Assembly (NCBI GenBank): GCA_963790325.1
Contig: CAWBNY010000002.1
Coordinates: 744,001-808,000, forward strand
DNA: 64,000 nucleotides
From: JAXDMK01 sp963790325
GTDB taxonomy: Bacteria > Actinomycetota > Acidimicrobiia > Acidimicrobiales > AC-14
Reading direction: 5' to 3'
How positions within the stretch are numbered: the stretch's first letter is position 1; every line of letters begins with the position of its first letter. The notes beneath the pieces were generated by a model that did no database searches, was not told the origin of the DNA, and was given only the letters and a program-made list of their open reading frames with translations. Positions 1-7,554 of this stretch are shown here, piece by piece. The position numbers and the translations under genes are program-made.

Positions 1-647
1 GGGATGCGGTGGACGATCGACGACCGTGACGGTCGGGTCTCGGCCACCACCACCGGCACCTCGTCGACCCGCATGCCCGCCCGCTCGGCCCGGATGACCA
101 GCTCGGTGTCGAACAGGTCGGTGCCGAACCTCGACCGCTTGACCAGGGCGACCACGTCGTCGCGCCGGAGCACCTTCATCCCGTGGGTGTCGGACACCTT
201 GAGCCCGAAGCCGACGTGGAGGATCGTGCTGAACGTCCAGGTCACGAACTGCCGCGACCGGGCCCGGGTGTCGACCGACCCCTTGCCCCGCTTGGTCCCC
301 ACCACCACCGCCGGCCCGTCCGGCTGGTTGATGAGCTGCATGGCGGTGGCGAGGAAGCCGAGGTCGTAGTAGTCGACGTCGAAGATGGCCACGGCCCGCC
401 CGGAGGCGGCGAGGAAGCCCTGGCGCAGGGCGTTGCCGTAGTCGGCCTCGGGCAGGGACAGGGCCCGGACCTCGGGGTACTCGGCCGCCAGCTTGGTGGC
501 CACGGCCGCGGTTTCGTCGGTGGAGCCGTTCTCGACCACCAGCACCTCGAACGGATCCCCGAGCCCCCGCAGGCCGGCGACGACCTCGGCGACGGACGCG
601 GCGAGGAACGGCTCCTCGTCGTGGGCGGGCATCACCACCGAGATCAC
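1..647 (-). CDS. Family 2 glycosyltransferase, partial (C-terminus off the left edge)
   Basis: The reverse strand reads as an uninterrupted protein of about 215 residues from a GTG at 647 to the window edge. It opens with the GT2 pattern VISVVMPAHDEE, followed by a VVENGSTDET nucleotide-sugar loop and a FDVDYYD segment in the DxD position, so it resembles dolichol-phosphate-mannose-synthase-like GT-A enzymes. A TTG at 665 is an alternative start; an in-frame stop lies just upstream of it. The gene is divergent from the phosphohexomutase at 682 with a gap of only about 34 nt. A role in cell-surface glycan synthesis is inferred; donor and acceptor cannot be read from the sequence. Confidence 0.8.
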   Translation of the reverse strand, partial: MISVVMPAHDEEPFLAASVAEVVAGLRGLGDPFEVLVVENGSTDETAAVATKLAAEYPEVRALSLPEADYGNALRQGFLAASGRAVAIFDVDYYDLGFLATAMQLINQPDGPAVVVGTKRGKGSVDTRARSRQFVTWTFSTILHVGFGLKVSDTHGMKVLRRDDVVALVKRSRFGTDLFDTELVIRAERAGMRVDEVPVVVAETRPSRSSIVHRI

Positions 648-681
648 GGCCTCATCCTGCCGCAACTACTGTGGCCGGGAC

Positions 682-2028
682 TTGGATCTGTCCGACATCT
701 TCAAGGCCTACGACATCCGTGGCGTCGTCCCGGACCAGCTCGACGCGTCGATCGCCCGGGCCGTGGGCTCCGCCTTCGCCCGATTCACAGGCGCCCGCCG
801 AATACTGATAGGCCGCGACATGCGGGCGTCGGGCGTGGAGCTGGCAGCCGCCTTCGCCGACGGGGCGACAGGCGAGGGGGCCGACGTCGTCGACCTCGGC
901 CTCATCTCCACCGACACCATCTACTACGCCGCCGGCAGCCTCGACGCCCCCGGTGCCATGCTCACCGCGTCCCACAACCCGGCCCGGTACAACGGGATCA
1001 AGCTGTGCCTCCCGGGCGCCAAGCCGGTCGGGCAGGACACCGGCCTGCGCGACATCCAGGCCATGGTCGAAGCGGCACCGCCCGAGCCCGACCCCGGCGC
1101 CGCTCACGGGTCGGTCTCCACCCTCGACATCCTGGTCGAGTTCGGCGACCACGTGCGCTCGTTCGTCGACCAGTCGGTGCTCCGGCCCCTCAAGGTGGTG
1201 GCCGACGCCGGCAACGGCATGGGCGGGCTCGTCGCCCCGATGGTGTTCGAGGGCCTCCCGTTCGACGTCGAGCTCCTCTACGCCGAGCTCGACGGCTCCT
1301 TTCCCAACCACCCGCCCGACCCCATCCAGCCGGAGAACCTCAAGGACCTGCAGGCCCGGGTGCTCGAGGTGGGGGCCGACGTGGGCCTCGCCTTCGACGG
1401 CGACGCCGACCGGGTGTTCCTCGTCGACGACGAGGCCCAGCCCCTCTCGGGATCGACCACCACCGCCATGGTGGCGGCGTCGATGCTCGAGAAGCACCCC
1501 GGGGCCACCATCCTCTACAACCTGATCTGCTCCAAGGCCGTCCCCGAGGTGGTCACCGAGCGGGGCGGCACGCCCGTGCGCACCCGGGTGGGCCACTCGT
1601 TCATCAAGTCGGTGATGGCCGAGACGGGGGCCGTCTTCGGCGGCGAGCACAGCGGCCACTACTACTTCGCCGACAACTTCCGGGCCGACTCGGGGATCAT
1701 CGCCGCCCTGGTCGTCCTCGAGCTGCTGTCCAAGGCCGACCGGCCGCTGTCGCAGCTCCGGAAGCCGTTCGAGCGCTACGCCGCCTCGGGCGAGATCAAC
1801 GTCACGGTCGACGACCCCCACGCGGTGGTCGAGTTGGTGGCGGCGGCCTTTGCCGGCGCCACCCAGGAGCGGGTCGACGGCCTCACCGTCGACCTCGGCG
1901 ACTGGTGGTTCAACCTGCGCCCGTCCAACACCGAGCCCGTCCTCCGCCTCAACCTGGAGGCCGCCGACCCGGCGTCGTGCCAGGCCCACGTGGCCGAGGT
2001 CCGCAGCCTGATGGCAGGGGAGGCCTGA
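682..2028 (+). CDS. manB: Phosphomannomutase/phosphoglucomutase
   Basis: Interconverts hexose 1- and 6-phosphates (alpha-D-phosphohexomutase superfamily), feeding GDP-mannose or UDP-glucose synthesis. All four family signatures are present: the phosphoserine loop TASHNP near residue 95-100, the Mg-binding DGDADR near 239-244, the sugar-binding GGEHSGH near 320, and the phosphate-binding RPSNTEP near 413. The length of 448 aa is normal. The start is taken as TTG at 682 because homology begins at LDLSDIFKAYDIRG and a TACTGT hexamer (667-672) sits 9 nt upstream, matching the leaderless pattern seen elsewhere here. The gene is followed closely by the Trm112-like gene and the SIS isomerase, apparently in one transcript. 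Confidence 0.93.
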   Translation: MDLSDIFKAYDIRGVVPDQLDASIARAVGSAFARFTGARRILIGRDMRASGVELAAAFADGATGEGADVVDLGLISTDTIYYAAGSLDAPGAMLTASHNPARYNGIKLCLPGAKPVGQDTGLRDIQAMVEAAPPEPDPGAAHGSVSTLDILVEFGDHVRSFVDQSVLRPLKVVADAGNGMGGLVAPMVFEGLPFDVELLYAELDGSFPNHPPDPIQPENLKDLQARVLEVGADVGLAFDGDADRVFLVDDEAQPLSGSTTTAMVAASMLEKHPGATILYNLICSKAVPEVVTERGGTPVRTRVGHSFIKSVMAETGAVFGGEHSGHYYFADNFRADSGIIAALVVLELLSKADRPLSQLRKPFERYAASGEINVTVDDPHAVVELVAAAFAGATQERVDGLTVDLGDWWFNLRPSNTEPVLRLNLEAADPASCQAHVAEVRSLMAGEA

Positions 2029-2033
2029 CCCCG

Positions 2034-2270
2034 ATGACCCTCGACCCCCGTTTGCTGGAGATCCTGGCCTGCCCCGCCGACCGGGGCCCCCTCCTGTACT
2101 TCGAGGACGAGAACGCCCTCTACAACCCCCGCACCCAGCGCCGGTATCGCATCGACGACGGCGTCCCCATCATGCTGATCGACGAGGCGGCGCCGGTCGA
2201 CGACGCCGAGCACGCCCGGCTGGTGGCCAAGGCCGAGGCCGAGGGCATCCGGCCCACCTTCGAGGCGTGA
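2034..2270 (+). CDS. Trm112/YcaR-like small zinc-ribbon-type protein
   Basis: A 78-aa protein with the Trm112p/UPF0434 signature: the N-terminal LLEILACPADRGPL, a short beta-rich middle, and the GVPIMLIDEA segment. Trm112-family proteins in other organisms act as small partners of methyltransferases or as stand-alone zinc-ribbon proteins; this bacterial form keeps only one obvious cysteine at the usual CP position, so metal binding is doubtful. It starts 6 nt after the phosphohexomutase stop and ends 4 nt before the next start, so it is very likely cotranscribed. The position between two sugar-phosphate enzymes is common in actinobacteria, but its biochemical role is not established. Confidence 0.85.
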   Translation: MTLDPRLLEILACPADRGPLLYFEDENALYNPRTQRRYRIDDGVPIMLIDEAAPVDDAEHARLVAKAEAEGIRPTFEA

Positions 2271-2274
2271 CCCG

Positions 2275-3366
2275 GTGACCGCACCCGCTCGCACCCATCT
2301 GGACACCCAGGGCATCCTCGATGCCACCCTCAGCCTGCCCGAGCAGGTGGCCGAGGCGATGCTGGCGGCCCACGGCCTGGAGGGGCTGCCCGACCACGAC
2401 GACGTGGAGAACATCGTCGTCCTGGGGATGGGAGGCAGCGCCCTGGCCGGCGACGTCCTGGTCGCCGCCGCCGGCCCGTTCCTGCCGGTGCCCGCCCTCG
2501 CCCTCCGGGGCTACAACGTCCCCGCCTTCGTGGGCGAGGGGTCGCTCGTGTTCGCCGTCTCCTTCTCGGGCGACACCGAGGAGACGGTCGAGGCGGTCAC
2601 CGAAGCCGCCCTGGCCGGGGCCAAGGTGGTGGCCATCACCACCGGGGGTGAGCTGGCCCGGCTGGCCGAGGCGTGGGAGGTCCCCCTGGTCCGCATCCCG
2701 CCGGGCATCCCCCAGCCCCGCACCGGGTTGGGCGCCCTGGCCATCCCCGCCCTGGCCGTCCTGGAGGACATCGGTCTTTTCCCCGGGGCCACCTCGTGGG
2801 TCCACGCCGCGGTCGAGCAGCTCAAGGTGCGCCGCGACCAGCTGGTGAAGCCGGGCAACCTGGCGGAGACCCTGGCCCGCAGCATCGGGCGCACCATCCC
2901 CGTCATCCACGGCGGGGGACCGGTGGGGGCGGCCGCCGCCTACCGGTGGAAGTCGAGCATGAACGAGAACGCCAAGATCCCCGCCTTCTGGAACACCCAG
3001 CCCGAGCTGTGCCACAACGAGGTCTCGGGATGGGGCCAGCACGGCGACGTCACCCGCCAGGTGATGACCCTGGTCGGGCTGCGGCACGACTTCGAGCACC
3101 CCCAGGTCATGCACCGCTTCGAGCTCACCTACCGCCTGCTCGACGAGGTGGTGGCCGGCATCGAGGAGGTGACGGCCGAGGGCGAGGGCGAGCTGGCCCA
3201 GCTCCTCGACCTGATCCTGGTGGGCGACGTCACGTCGATCCACCTCGCCCTCCAGGAGGGCGTCGACCCGGGGCCCATCCCGGCCCAGGACCACATCAAG
3301 ACCGCCCTGGCCACGTCGGCGGGCGAACGCACACCAGACCCGGAGGAGAGCCCCCCGCATGAGTGA
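2275..3366 (+). CDS. SIS-domain phosphoglucose/phosphomannose isomerase
   Basis: A 363-aa protein of the bifunctional PGI/PMI family (double SIS domain). The first SIS domain has the glycine-rich IVVLGMGGSALAGD motif near residue 45-60, followed by the SFSGDTEET serine-rich sugar-phosphate loop; the second contains a KSSMNENAKIPAFW segment and the conserved LCHNEVSGW. Expected reactions are glucose-6-P/fructose-6-P and mannose-6-P/fructose-6-P isomerisation, fitting the upstream phosphohexomutase. The GTG start at 2275 follows the Trm112-like stop by 4 nt. The 3' end overlaps the adenosylhomocysteinase start by 8 nt, implying translational coupling. Whether both activities are present cannot be told from sequence. 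Confidence 0.88.
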   Translation: MTAPARTHLDTQGILDATLSLPEQVAEAMLAAHGLEGLPDHDDVENIVVLGMGGSALAGDVLVAAAGPFLPVPALALRGYNVPAFVGEGSLVFAVSFSGDTEETVEAVTEAALAGAKVVAITTGGELARLAEAWEVPLVRIPPGIPQPRTGLGALAIPALAVLEDIGLFPGATSWVHAAVEQLKVRRDQLVKPGNLAETLARSIGRTIPVIHGGGPVGAAAAYRWKSSMNENAKIPAFWNTQPELCHNEVSGWGQHGDVTRQVMTLVGLRHDFEHPQVMHRFELTYRLLDEVVAGIEEVTAEGEGELAQLLDLILVGDVTSIHLALQEGVDPGPIPAQDHIKTALATSAGERTPDPEESPPHE

Positions 3367-4645
3367 TCAGCCCGCACCCGACGCCATCGGCGACTTCGCC
3401 GACGCCTCCCTGGCCGAGCTCGGTCGCCAGCGCATCGCCTGGGCCGACAGTCACATGCCGGTGCTGGCCAGCATCCGGGCCCGCTTCGAGAAGGAGCGCC
3501 CGCTGGAGGGCGTCACCATCGCCGCCTGCCTCCACATCACCACGGAGACGGCCAACCTCCTGCGCACGCTGAAGGCAGGGGGCGCCACCGTCGTCGCCAG
3601 CGCCTCCAACCCCTTGTCCACCCAGGACGACGTGGCCGCCTCCCTCGCCATCGACGACGGGATCGCGACCTACGCCATCAAGGGCGAGGACACCGAGACG
3701 TACTTCCGCCACCTCGACGCCATCCTCGACGCCCATCCCCAGGTCACCATGGACGACGGGTGCGACCTCGTGTCCCGGCTCCACCGGGAGCGCCCCGACC
3801 AGGTGGGCGAGGTCGTCGCCGGTACCGAGGAGACCACCACCGGGGTCATCCGGCTGCGGGCGATGGAGGTCGACGGGGCGCTCAAGTTCCCCATCGTGGC
3901 CGTCAACGACGCCAACACCAAGCACATGTTCGACAACCGCTACGGCACCGGTCAGTCCACGTTGGATGGGATCATCCGGGCCACCAACGTGCTGCTGGCA
4001 GGCAAGACGATCGTGGTCGCCGGCTACGGCTACTGCGGCAAGGGCGTGTCCAGCCGGGCCTCGGGCATGGGCGGGCACGTGATCGTGTGCGAGGTCGACC
4101 CCCTGCGGGCCCTCGAGGCCACCATGGACGGCTTCCGGGTCATGCCCATGGCCGACGCGGCCCGGAAGGGCGACATCTTCATCACCGTCACCGGCGACCG
4201 CGACGTCCTGCGGCGGGAGCACTTCGAGGTCATGAAGGACGGGGCCATCCTGGCCAACTCCGGCCACTTCGACATCGAGATCGACCTCAACGCGCTCTCC
4301 GAGATGGCGGCCGCCGCCGGGGGCCGGATGCCGGCGCGGCCGTCGGTGGAGGCGTTCGACCTCGGCGGGCGGCGGCTGCTGGTCGTGGCCGAGGGCCGGC
4401 TGGTCAACCTGGGGGCGGCCGAGGGCCACCCGGCGGCGGTGATGGACATGAGCTTCGCCAACCAGGCCCTGTGCGCAGAGTGGGTGCTGCGCCAGCGGGA
4501 CTCGCTCGAGGCCCGCGTCTACGACGTCCCCCCGGAGATCGACGAGGAGGTCGCCCGGCTCAAGCTCGACACGATGGGCATCACCATCGACGTCCTGACG
4601 CCGGAGCAGCAGGAGTACCTCACCTCGTGGACGGTGGGCACCTGA
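3359..4645 (+). CDS. ahcY: S-adenosyl-L-homocysteine hydrolase
   Basis: Reversibly hydrolyses S-adenosylhomocysteine to adenosine and homocysteine with bound NAD, relieving product inhibition of methyltransferases. The 428-aa protein has the substrate-domain CLHITTETANL and DDGCDLV motifs, KFPIVAVNDANTKHMFDNRYGTG-type residues around 175-200, and the NAD-binding GYGYCGKG near 220-230. The C-terminal DVPPEID...LKLDTMGI region is intact, although actinobacterial enzymes often carry an extra insertion that is absent here. The ATG at 3359 overlaps the preceding stop. The gene ends 70 nt before comF, which appears to have its own promoter. Confidence 0.95.
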   Translation: MSDQPAPDAIGDFADASLAELGRQRIAWADSHMPVLASIRARFEKERPLEGVTIAACLHITTETANLLRTLKAGGATVVASASNPLSTQDDVAASLAIDDGIATYAIKGEDTETYFRHLDAILDAHPQVTMDDGCDLVSRLHRERPDQVGEVVAGTEETTTGVIRLRAMEVDGALKFPIVAVNDANTKHMFDNRYGTGQSTLDGIIRATNVLLAGKTIVVAGYGYCGKGVSSRASGMGGHVIVCEVDPLRALEATMDGFRVMPMADAARKGDIFITVTGDRDVLRREHFEVMKDGAILANSGHFDIEIDLNALSEMAAAAGGRMPARPSVEAFDLGGRRLLVVAEGRLVNLGAAEGHPAAVMDMSFANQALCAEWVLRQRDSLEARVYDVPPEIDEEVARLKLDTMGITIDVLTPEQQEYLTSWTVGT

Positions 4646-4715
4646 CCGCGGGTACCCACGTCGCGACATCCGACCGATCCGGTGGGTGTCCCATGCCCCT
4701 TGTAGCTTTCGAGGC

Positions 4716-5396
4716 ATGTTCCTGCCGCGGACGTGCCCGGTGTGCGGTGCCCGGGGGGCCGCCCCCTGCCCCCGGTGCGCGGCCGACCTGCGGCGGGCCC
4801 GGCCGCTCCCGCCGCCGACAGGCGTCGACACCTGCCACGCCCTCCTGGCCTACGAGGGCGTGGGGCGGGAGGTCGTAGCCCGGCTGAAGTACCGCAACGC
4901 CCGCTCGGCGCTCCCCTTCCTCGCCGACGGGATGGCCCGGCTCGCCGCCGCGACCACGCCGGTCGATGTCGTCACGTGGGCCCCCACCACCGACGCCCGC
5001 CGCCGAACGAGGGGCTTCGACCAGGCCGAGCTCCTCGCCCGGGCCGTCGCCCGCCGCCTTCATGTCCCCTGCCGGCGGCTTCTGGTCCGGCCGCCGGGCG
5101 TCGCCCAGACCGGCCAGTCCCTCGACAGCCGCCGCCGCGGCCCCACCTTCCACCCCGCCCGCCGACCGGCCCCACGGGTCCTGCTCGTCGACGACGTGGT
5201 CACCAGCGGTGCCACCGTCTCCGCCGCCGCCGGCGCCCTCCGCGCCGCCGGCGCGCACCAGGTCCACGTCGTCGCCGCCGCCCGCACCGCCCCTAGGCGG
5301 ACAAGCCCGTGGCCGGGCCTACACTCCGAGCGTGTGGCCGTGTGCGGGTCTGTGGTTGAAAGTCGACGCCAGTCGCAGGCGAAACGACCCACGTAA
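4716..5396 (+). CDS. comF: ComF family phosphoribosyltransferase-like protein
   Basis: A 226-aa protein with an N-terminal zinc-finger-like segment (CPVCG...CPRC at residues 6-21) and a C-terminal type I phosphoribosyltransferase fold with the PRPP loop VLLVDDVVTSGAT. In naturally competent bacteria ComFC acts in DNA uptake; in actinobacteria its role is unknown. ATG 4716 is chosen over GTG 4686 because a TAGCTT hexamer (4703-4708) lies exactly 7 nt upstream and homology begins at the cysteine motif. The domain is complete by about 5290; the last 35 residues overlap the promoter and 5' strand of the downstream structured RNA and are not typical ComF sequence. Confidence 0.85.
   Translation: MFLPRTCPVCGARGAAPCPRCAADLRRARPLPPPTGVDTCHALLAYEGVGREVVARLKYRNARSALPFLADGMARLAAATTPVDVVTWAPTTDARRRTRGFDQAELLARAVARRLHVPCRRLLVRPPGVAQTGQSLDSRRRGPTFHPARRPAPRVLLVDDVVTSGATVSAAAGALRAAGAHQVHVVAAARTAPRRTSPWPGLHSERVAVCGSVVESRRQSQAKRPT
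5298..5325 (+). promoter_or_regulatory. Promoter for the raiA-like RNA / hpf transcript
   Basis: CGGACA (5298-5303) and TACACT (5320-5325) are separated by 16 nt. The predicted start of transcription, about 7 nt after the -10 box, is near 5332, which coincides with the first base of the long helix that closes the downstream RNA. The promoter lies inside the 3' end of comF. This is seen by eye; no start-site data are available. Confidence 0.5.
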
Positions 5397-5616
5397 GGCA
5401 ACCCGTGGTTGCTGAGCATGGTGCGGCTTAGGAGTAAGCCCTGCCTCGTGGGCGCCCGATTGGCGGGCGCCGGCGGGAGAGGGAGGAAAACGGGCACCAC
5501 GGGCGGTGCCGGGTCGGAAGCCAACTCCGTTGGCCCGACCGCCGCCGCCGGGGTCCGTGAGCTCTCCAGCAGGCGAGTGTGGGGGCAAAGACCAGGTCAG
5601 CCGCACACGGCTACGC
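5332..5616 (+). ncRNA. Large structured RNA, raiA-motif-like, between comF and hpf
   Basis: This 285-nt stretch folds into a closed multi-hairpin structure. A 14-bp helix pairs 5334-5347 with 5601-5614 (one G-U pair) and extends two more pairs outward. Inside it are hairpins GCAACC/GGTTGC (5398-5412), GGCTTA/TAAGCC (5425-5440), GGCGCCCG/CGGGCGCC (5451-5471), GGCACC/GGTGCC (5493-5510) and a 12-bp hairpin with an AA bulge (5512-5540). The purine-rich loop GGGAGAGGGAGGAAAACGGG precedes the fourth hairpin. The place immediately upstream of the hibernation factor gene and downstream of comF fits the published raiA RNA motif of Firmicutes and Actinobacteria. Identity is inferred from context and architecture, since no covariance search was possible. 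The element ends about 8 nt before the hpf ribosome-binding site. Confidence 0.65.
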
Positions 5617-5636
5617 CCTAAACCAAGGAGCACACA

Positions 5637-6200
5637 TTGGACGTGACGATTCGAGGACGAAACGTCGAGGTGTCCGAGAGCCTGCGGGTCACGGCCCAGG
5701 AGAAGGTCACCCGGCTCAGCCGTCACCTCGACGGGTGGGAGCACGCCGAGATCCACTTCTCGGAGGAGAAGAACCCCCGGATCTCGGCCAAGGAGGTGTG
5801 CGAGGTCACCGTGTGGGGCCACGGCCACGTCATCCGGGCCAAGGCCGCCTCGCCGGACGCCTTCGCCTCGGTCGACAAGGTCATCGACAAGCTCGAGCAC
5901 CAGATGGAGAAGCTCAAGTCCCGCCTCCTCAGCCGGTCCCATCCGCGCCGGCCGGTAGACTTGGGTCACCAGGAACGGCCGGCGGAGACCGACGGTGCCG
6001 ACACCGAGCCCGGCTCCAACCAGTCCCGGATCGTCAAGACCAAACGCTTCGACATCAAGCCCATGACCCCCGAGGAAGCGACGCTGCACATGGACATGCT
6101 GGGTCACGACTTCTACCTCTTCACCAACGCCGACACCGGGGTGGCCGCCGTGGTCTACCGCCGTAACGACGGCGACGTCGGGCTGATCGATGCCAACTGA
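5637..6200 (+). CDS. hpf: Long-form ribosome hibernation promoting factor
   Basis: A 187-aa long HPF/RaiA. Residues 1-100 form the ribosome-binding domain (DVTIRGRNVEVSESLR start, then the beta-alpha pattern), and the C-terminal 60 residues (KTKRFDIKPMTPEEA...) form the dimerisation domain that joins 70S ribosomes into 100S particles. The TTG start at 5637 is supported by an AAGGAG site about 8 nt upstream and by homology from the second residue. The gene follows the raiA-like RNA directly, so the RNA is either its leader or a separately processed transcript. Expected role: ribosome protection in stationary phase or starvation. Confidence 0.93.
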   Translation: MDVTIRGRNVEVSESLRVTAQEKVTRLSRHLDGWEHAEIHFSEEKNPRISAKEVCEVTVWGHGHVIRAKAASPDAFASVDKVIDKLEHQMEKLKSRLLSRSHPRRPVDLGHQERPAETDGADTEPGSNQSRIVKTKRFDIKPMTPEEATLHMDMLGHDFYLFTNADTGVAAVVYRRNDGDVGLIDAN

Positions 6201-6218
6201 CGGGGCCGACTGACCGGG

Positions 6219-6857
6219 ATGTCCACGGCTGAGCCCATCCGGGTGCTGGTCTGCGACGACCACGACCTCTTCCGCAAGGGTCTGCGCATGGTCCTGGAGG
6301 CGGAGGAGGACATCGTGGTCGTCGCCGAGGCGGCCGACGGCGAGCAGGCGGTGACCCGGGTCGAGGAGCTCGCCCCCGACGTCGTGCTCATGGACGTCCG
6401 TATGCCCCGGCTGGGCGGCATCGACGCCACCCGTATCATCCGCCAGCTGTTCCCGACCACCCGCATCATCGTCCTCACCGTCAGCGACGAGGAGGACGAC
6501 CTCTACGGGGCGGTCAAGGCCGGCGCCAACGGCTACCTGCTCAAGGAGGTCTCCATCGAGGAGGTCGCCGATGCGGTGCGGGCCGTCTACGAGGGCCAGA
6601 GCCTGATCTCGCCGTCGCTGGCGTCGAAGCTGCTCAACGAGTTCGAAGGCCAGGTCGGCACCATCAAGGAGGCGGTCCTGGCTTCCGGGCCCCGGCTGTC
6701 GGAACGGGAGGTCGAGGTGCTCAAGATGGTCGCGTTGGGGATGGGCAACCACGACGTGGCCGAGCGCATGTCCGTGTCCGAGAACACGGTCCGCAACCAT
6801 GTGGCCAACATCCTGGTGAAGCTCCAGCTCCGGGCCCAGATCGAGACGGCCACGTGA
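6219..6857 (+). CDS. NarL/LuxR-type response regulator
   Basis: A 212-aa two-component regulator. The receiver domain has the acidic pair CDDHD at 12-16, the phosphoacceptor Asp59 in LMDVRMP, and the conserved Lys in AGANGYLLKE. A LuxR-type helix-turn-helix follows (LSEREVEVLKMVALGMGN...SENTVRNHVANILVKLQL). No sensor kinase lies beside it. The C-terminus stops a few residues after the recognition helix region and is some 8-10 residues shorter than most family members. The start ATG 6219 is 18 nt after hpf, so cotranscription with the RNA/hpf unit is likely. Confidence 0.9.
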   Translation: MSTAEPIRVLVCDDHDLFRKGLRMVLEAEEDIVVVAEAADGEQAVTRVEELAPDVVLMDVRMPRLGGIDATRIIRQLFPTTRIIVLTVSDEEDDLYGAVKAGANGYLLKEVSIEEVADAVRAVYEGQSLISPSLASKLLNEFEGQVGTIKEAVLASGPRLSEREVEVLKMVALGMGNHDVAERMSVSENTVRNHVANILVKLQLRAQIETAT

Positions 6858-6870
6858 CGGCCGGACACAG

Positions 6871-7554
6871 CTGAGCCCGCTCCGTCCCCGGGGCACGTAC
6901 ACCGAGTGGTTCTGGCCCCCACCACCCGCCGGGCAGGGCGGCTTCCGCAGCTTCGAGCACGTCGTCACCCCCGAGGTCGACCCCGGGCCTCGAACCCCCT
7001 GGTTCTGGGCCCACCAGTTCCGGCTGGAAGGGGGCGACGGCGGCTACCTGGGCCTTCAGACGTGGGGGAACCTCACCCGGACCCGCCTCGACCGCATCGC
7101 CATCTTCTCCGTCTGGGACGCCCTGGGCGCGGAGGGGGAGTTCCCCGGGCCCTTCGACGGGGAGGGCACCGGCTGGAGCTGCCGCATCGTCTACCCGTGG
7201 GTCGCAGGAGGTTCGTACCGGCTGCGGGTCGCCACCGATGCCCCCGGCTGGTGGGCGGCCTCGGTCACCGACCTGGCCGATGGCGTCACCCGCCTCATCG
7301 GTCGCGTCCGGGTCCGGCCCCGGGTCACCGGCCTCGGCCGGTGGTCGGTGATGTGGACCGAGTACTACGGCGCTCTCGTGCGGTGCGCCGATCTCACCCA
7401 CTCCCGGGTGGCCTTCTCGACGCCAGCTGCAGACGGCGGGATCGTCCCCCAGCGCCGCCACAACATCGTCCACGACGGCGACTGCCAGCCATCGACGGTG
7501 GAGGACTTCGCCGGCGGGGTCCGCCACGAGGTGGGCGCCCCCCTCAGGGGCTGA
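6871..7554 (+). CDS. DUF3472-like protein with no standard start codon
   Basis: The frame is open from 6820 to 7554 and reads as a coherent protein: YTEWFWPPPPAGQGG, a YLGLQTWG strand, IAIFSVWDALGAEGE, GWSCRIVYPWVAGGSYRLRV, then WWAASVTD and WSVMWTEYYGALVRC near the end. This resembles DUF3472-type lectin-like beta-sandwich proteins. There is no ATG, GTG or TTG between the upstream stop (6817-6819) and 7348. The first near-cognate codon is CTG 6871, placed 13 nt after the regulator stop, and it is used here only as a marker. A frameshift, sequence error or real non-canonical start are all possible. It overlaps the converging DUF2079 gene by 11 nt. Confidence 0.55.
   Translation: MSPLRPRGTYTEWFWPPPPAGQGGFRSFEHVVTPEVDPGPRTPWFWAHQFRLEGGDGGYLGLQTWGNLTRTRLDRIAIFSVWDALGAEGEFPGPFDGEGTGWSCRIVYPWVAGGSYRLRVATDAPGWWAASVTDLADGVTRLIGRVRVRPRVTGLGRWSVMWTEYYGALVRCADLTHSRVAFSTPAADGGIVPQRRHNIVHDGDCQPSTVEDFAGGVRHEVGAPLRG

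Noticed and set aside
5332..5616. Cobalamin, SAM or c-di-GMP riboswitch
   Set aside because: The conserved core words of those classes are absent, and the gene context and closed architecture fit the raiA motif better.
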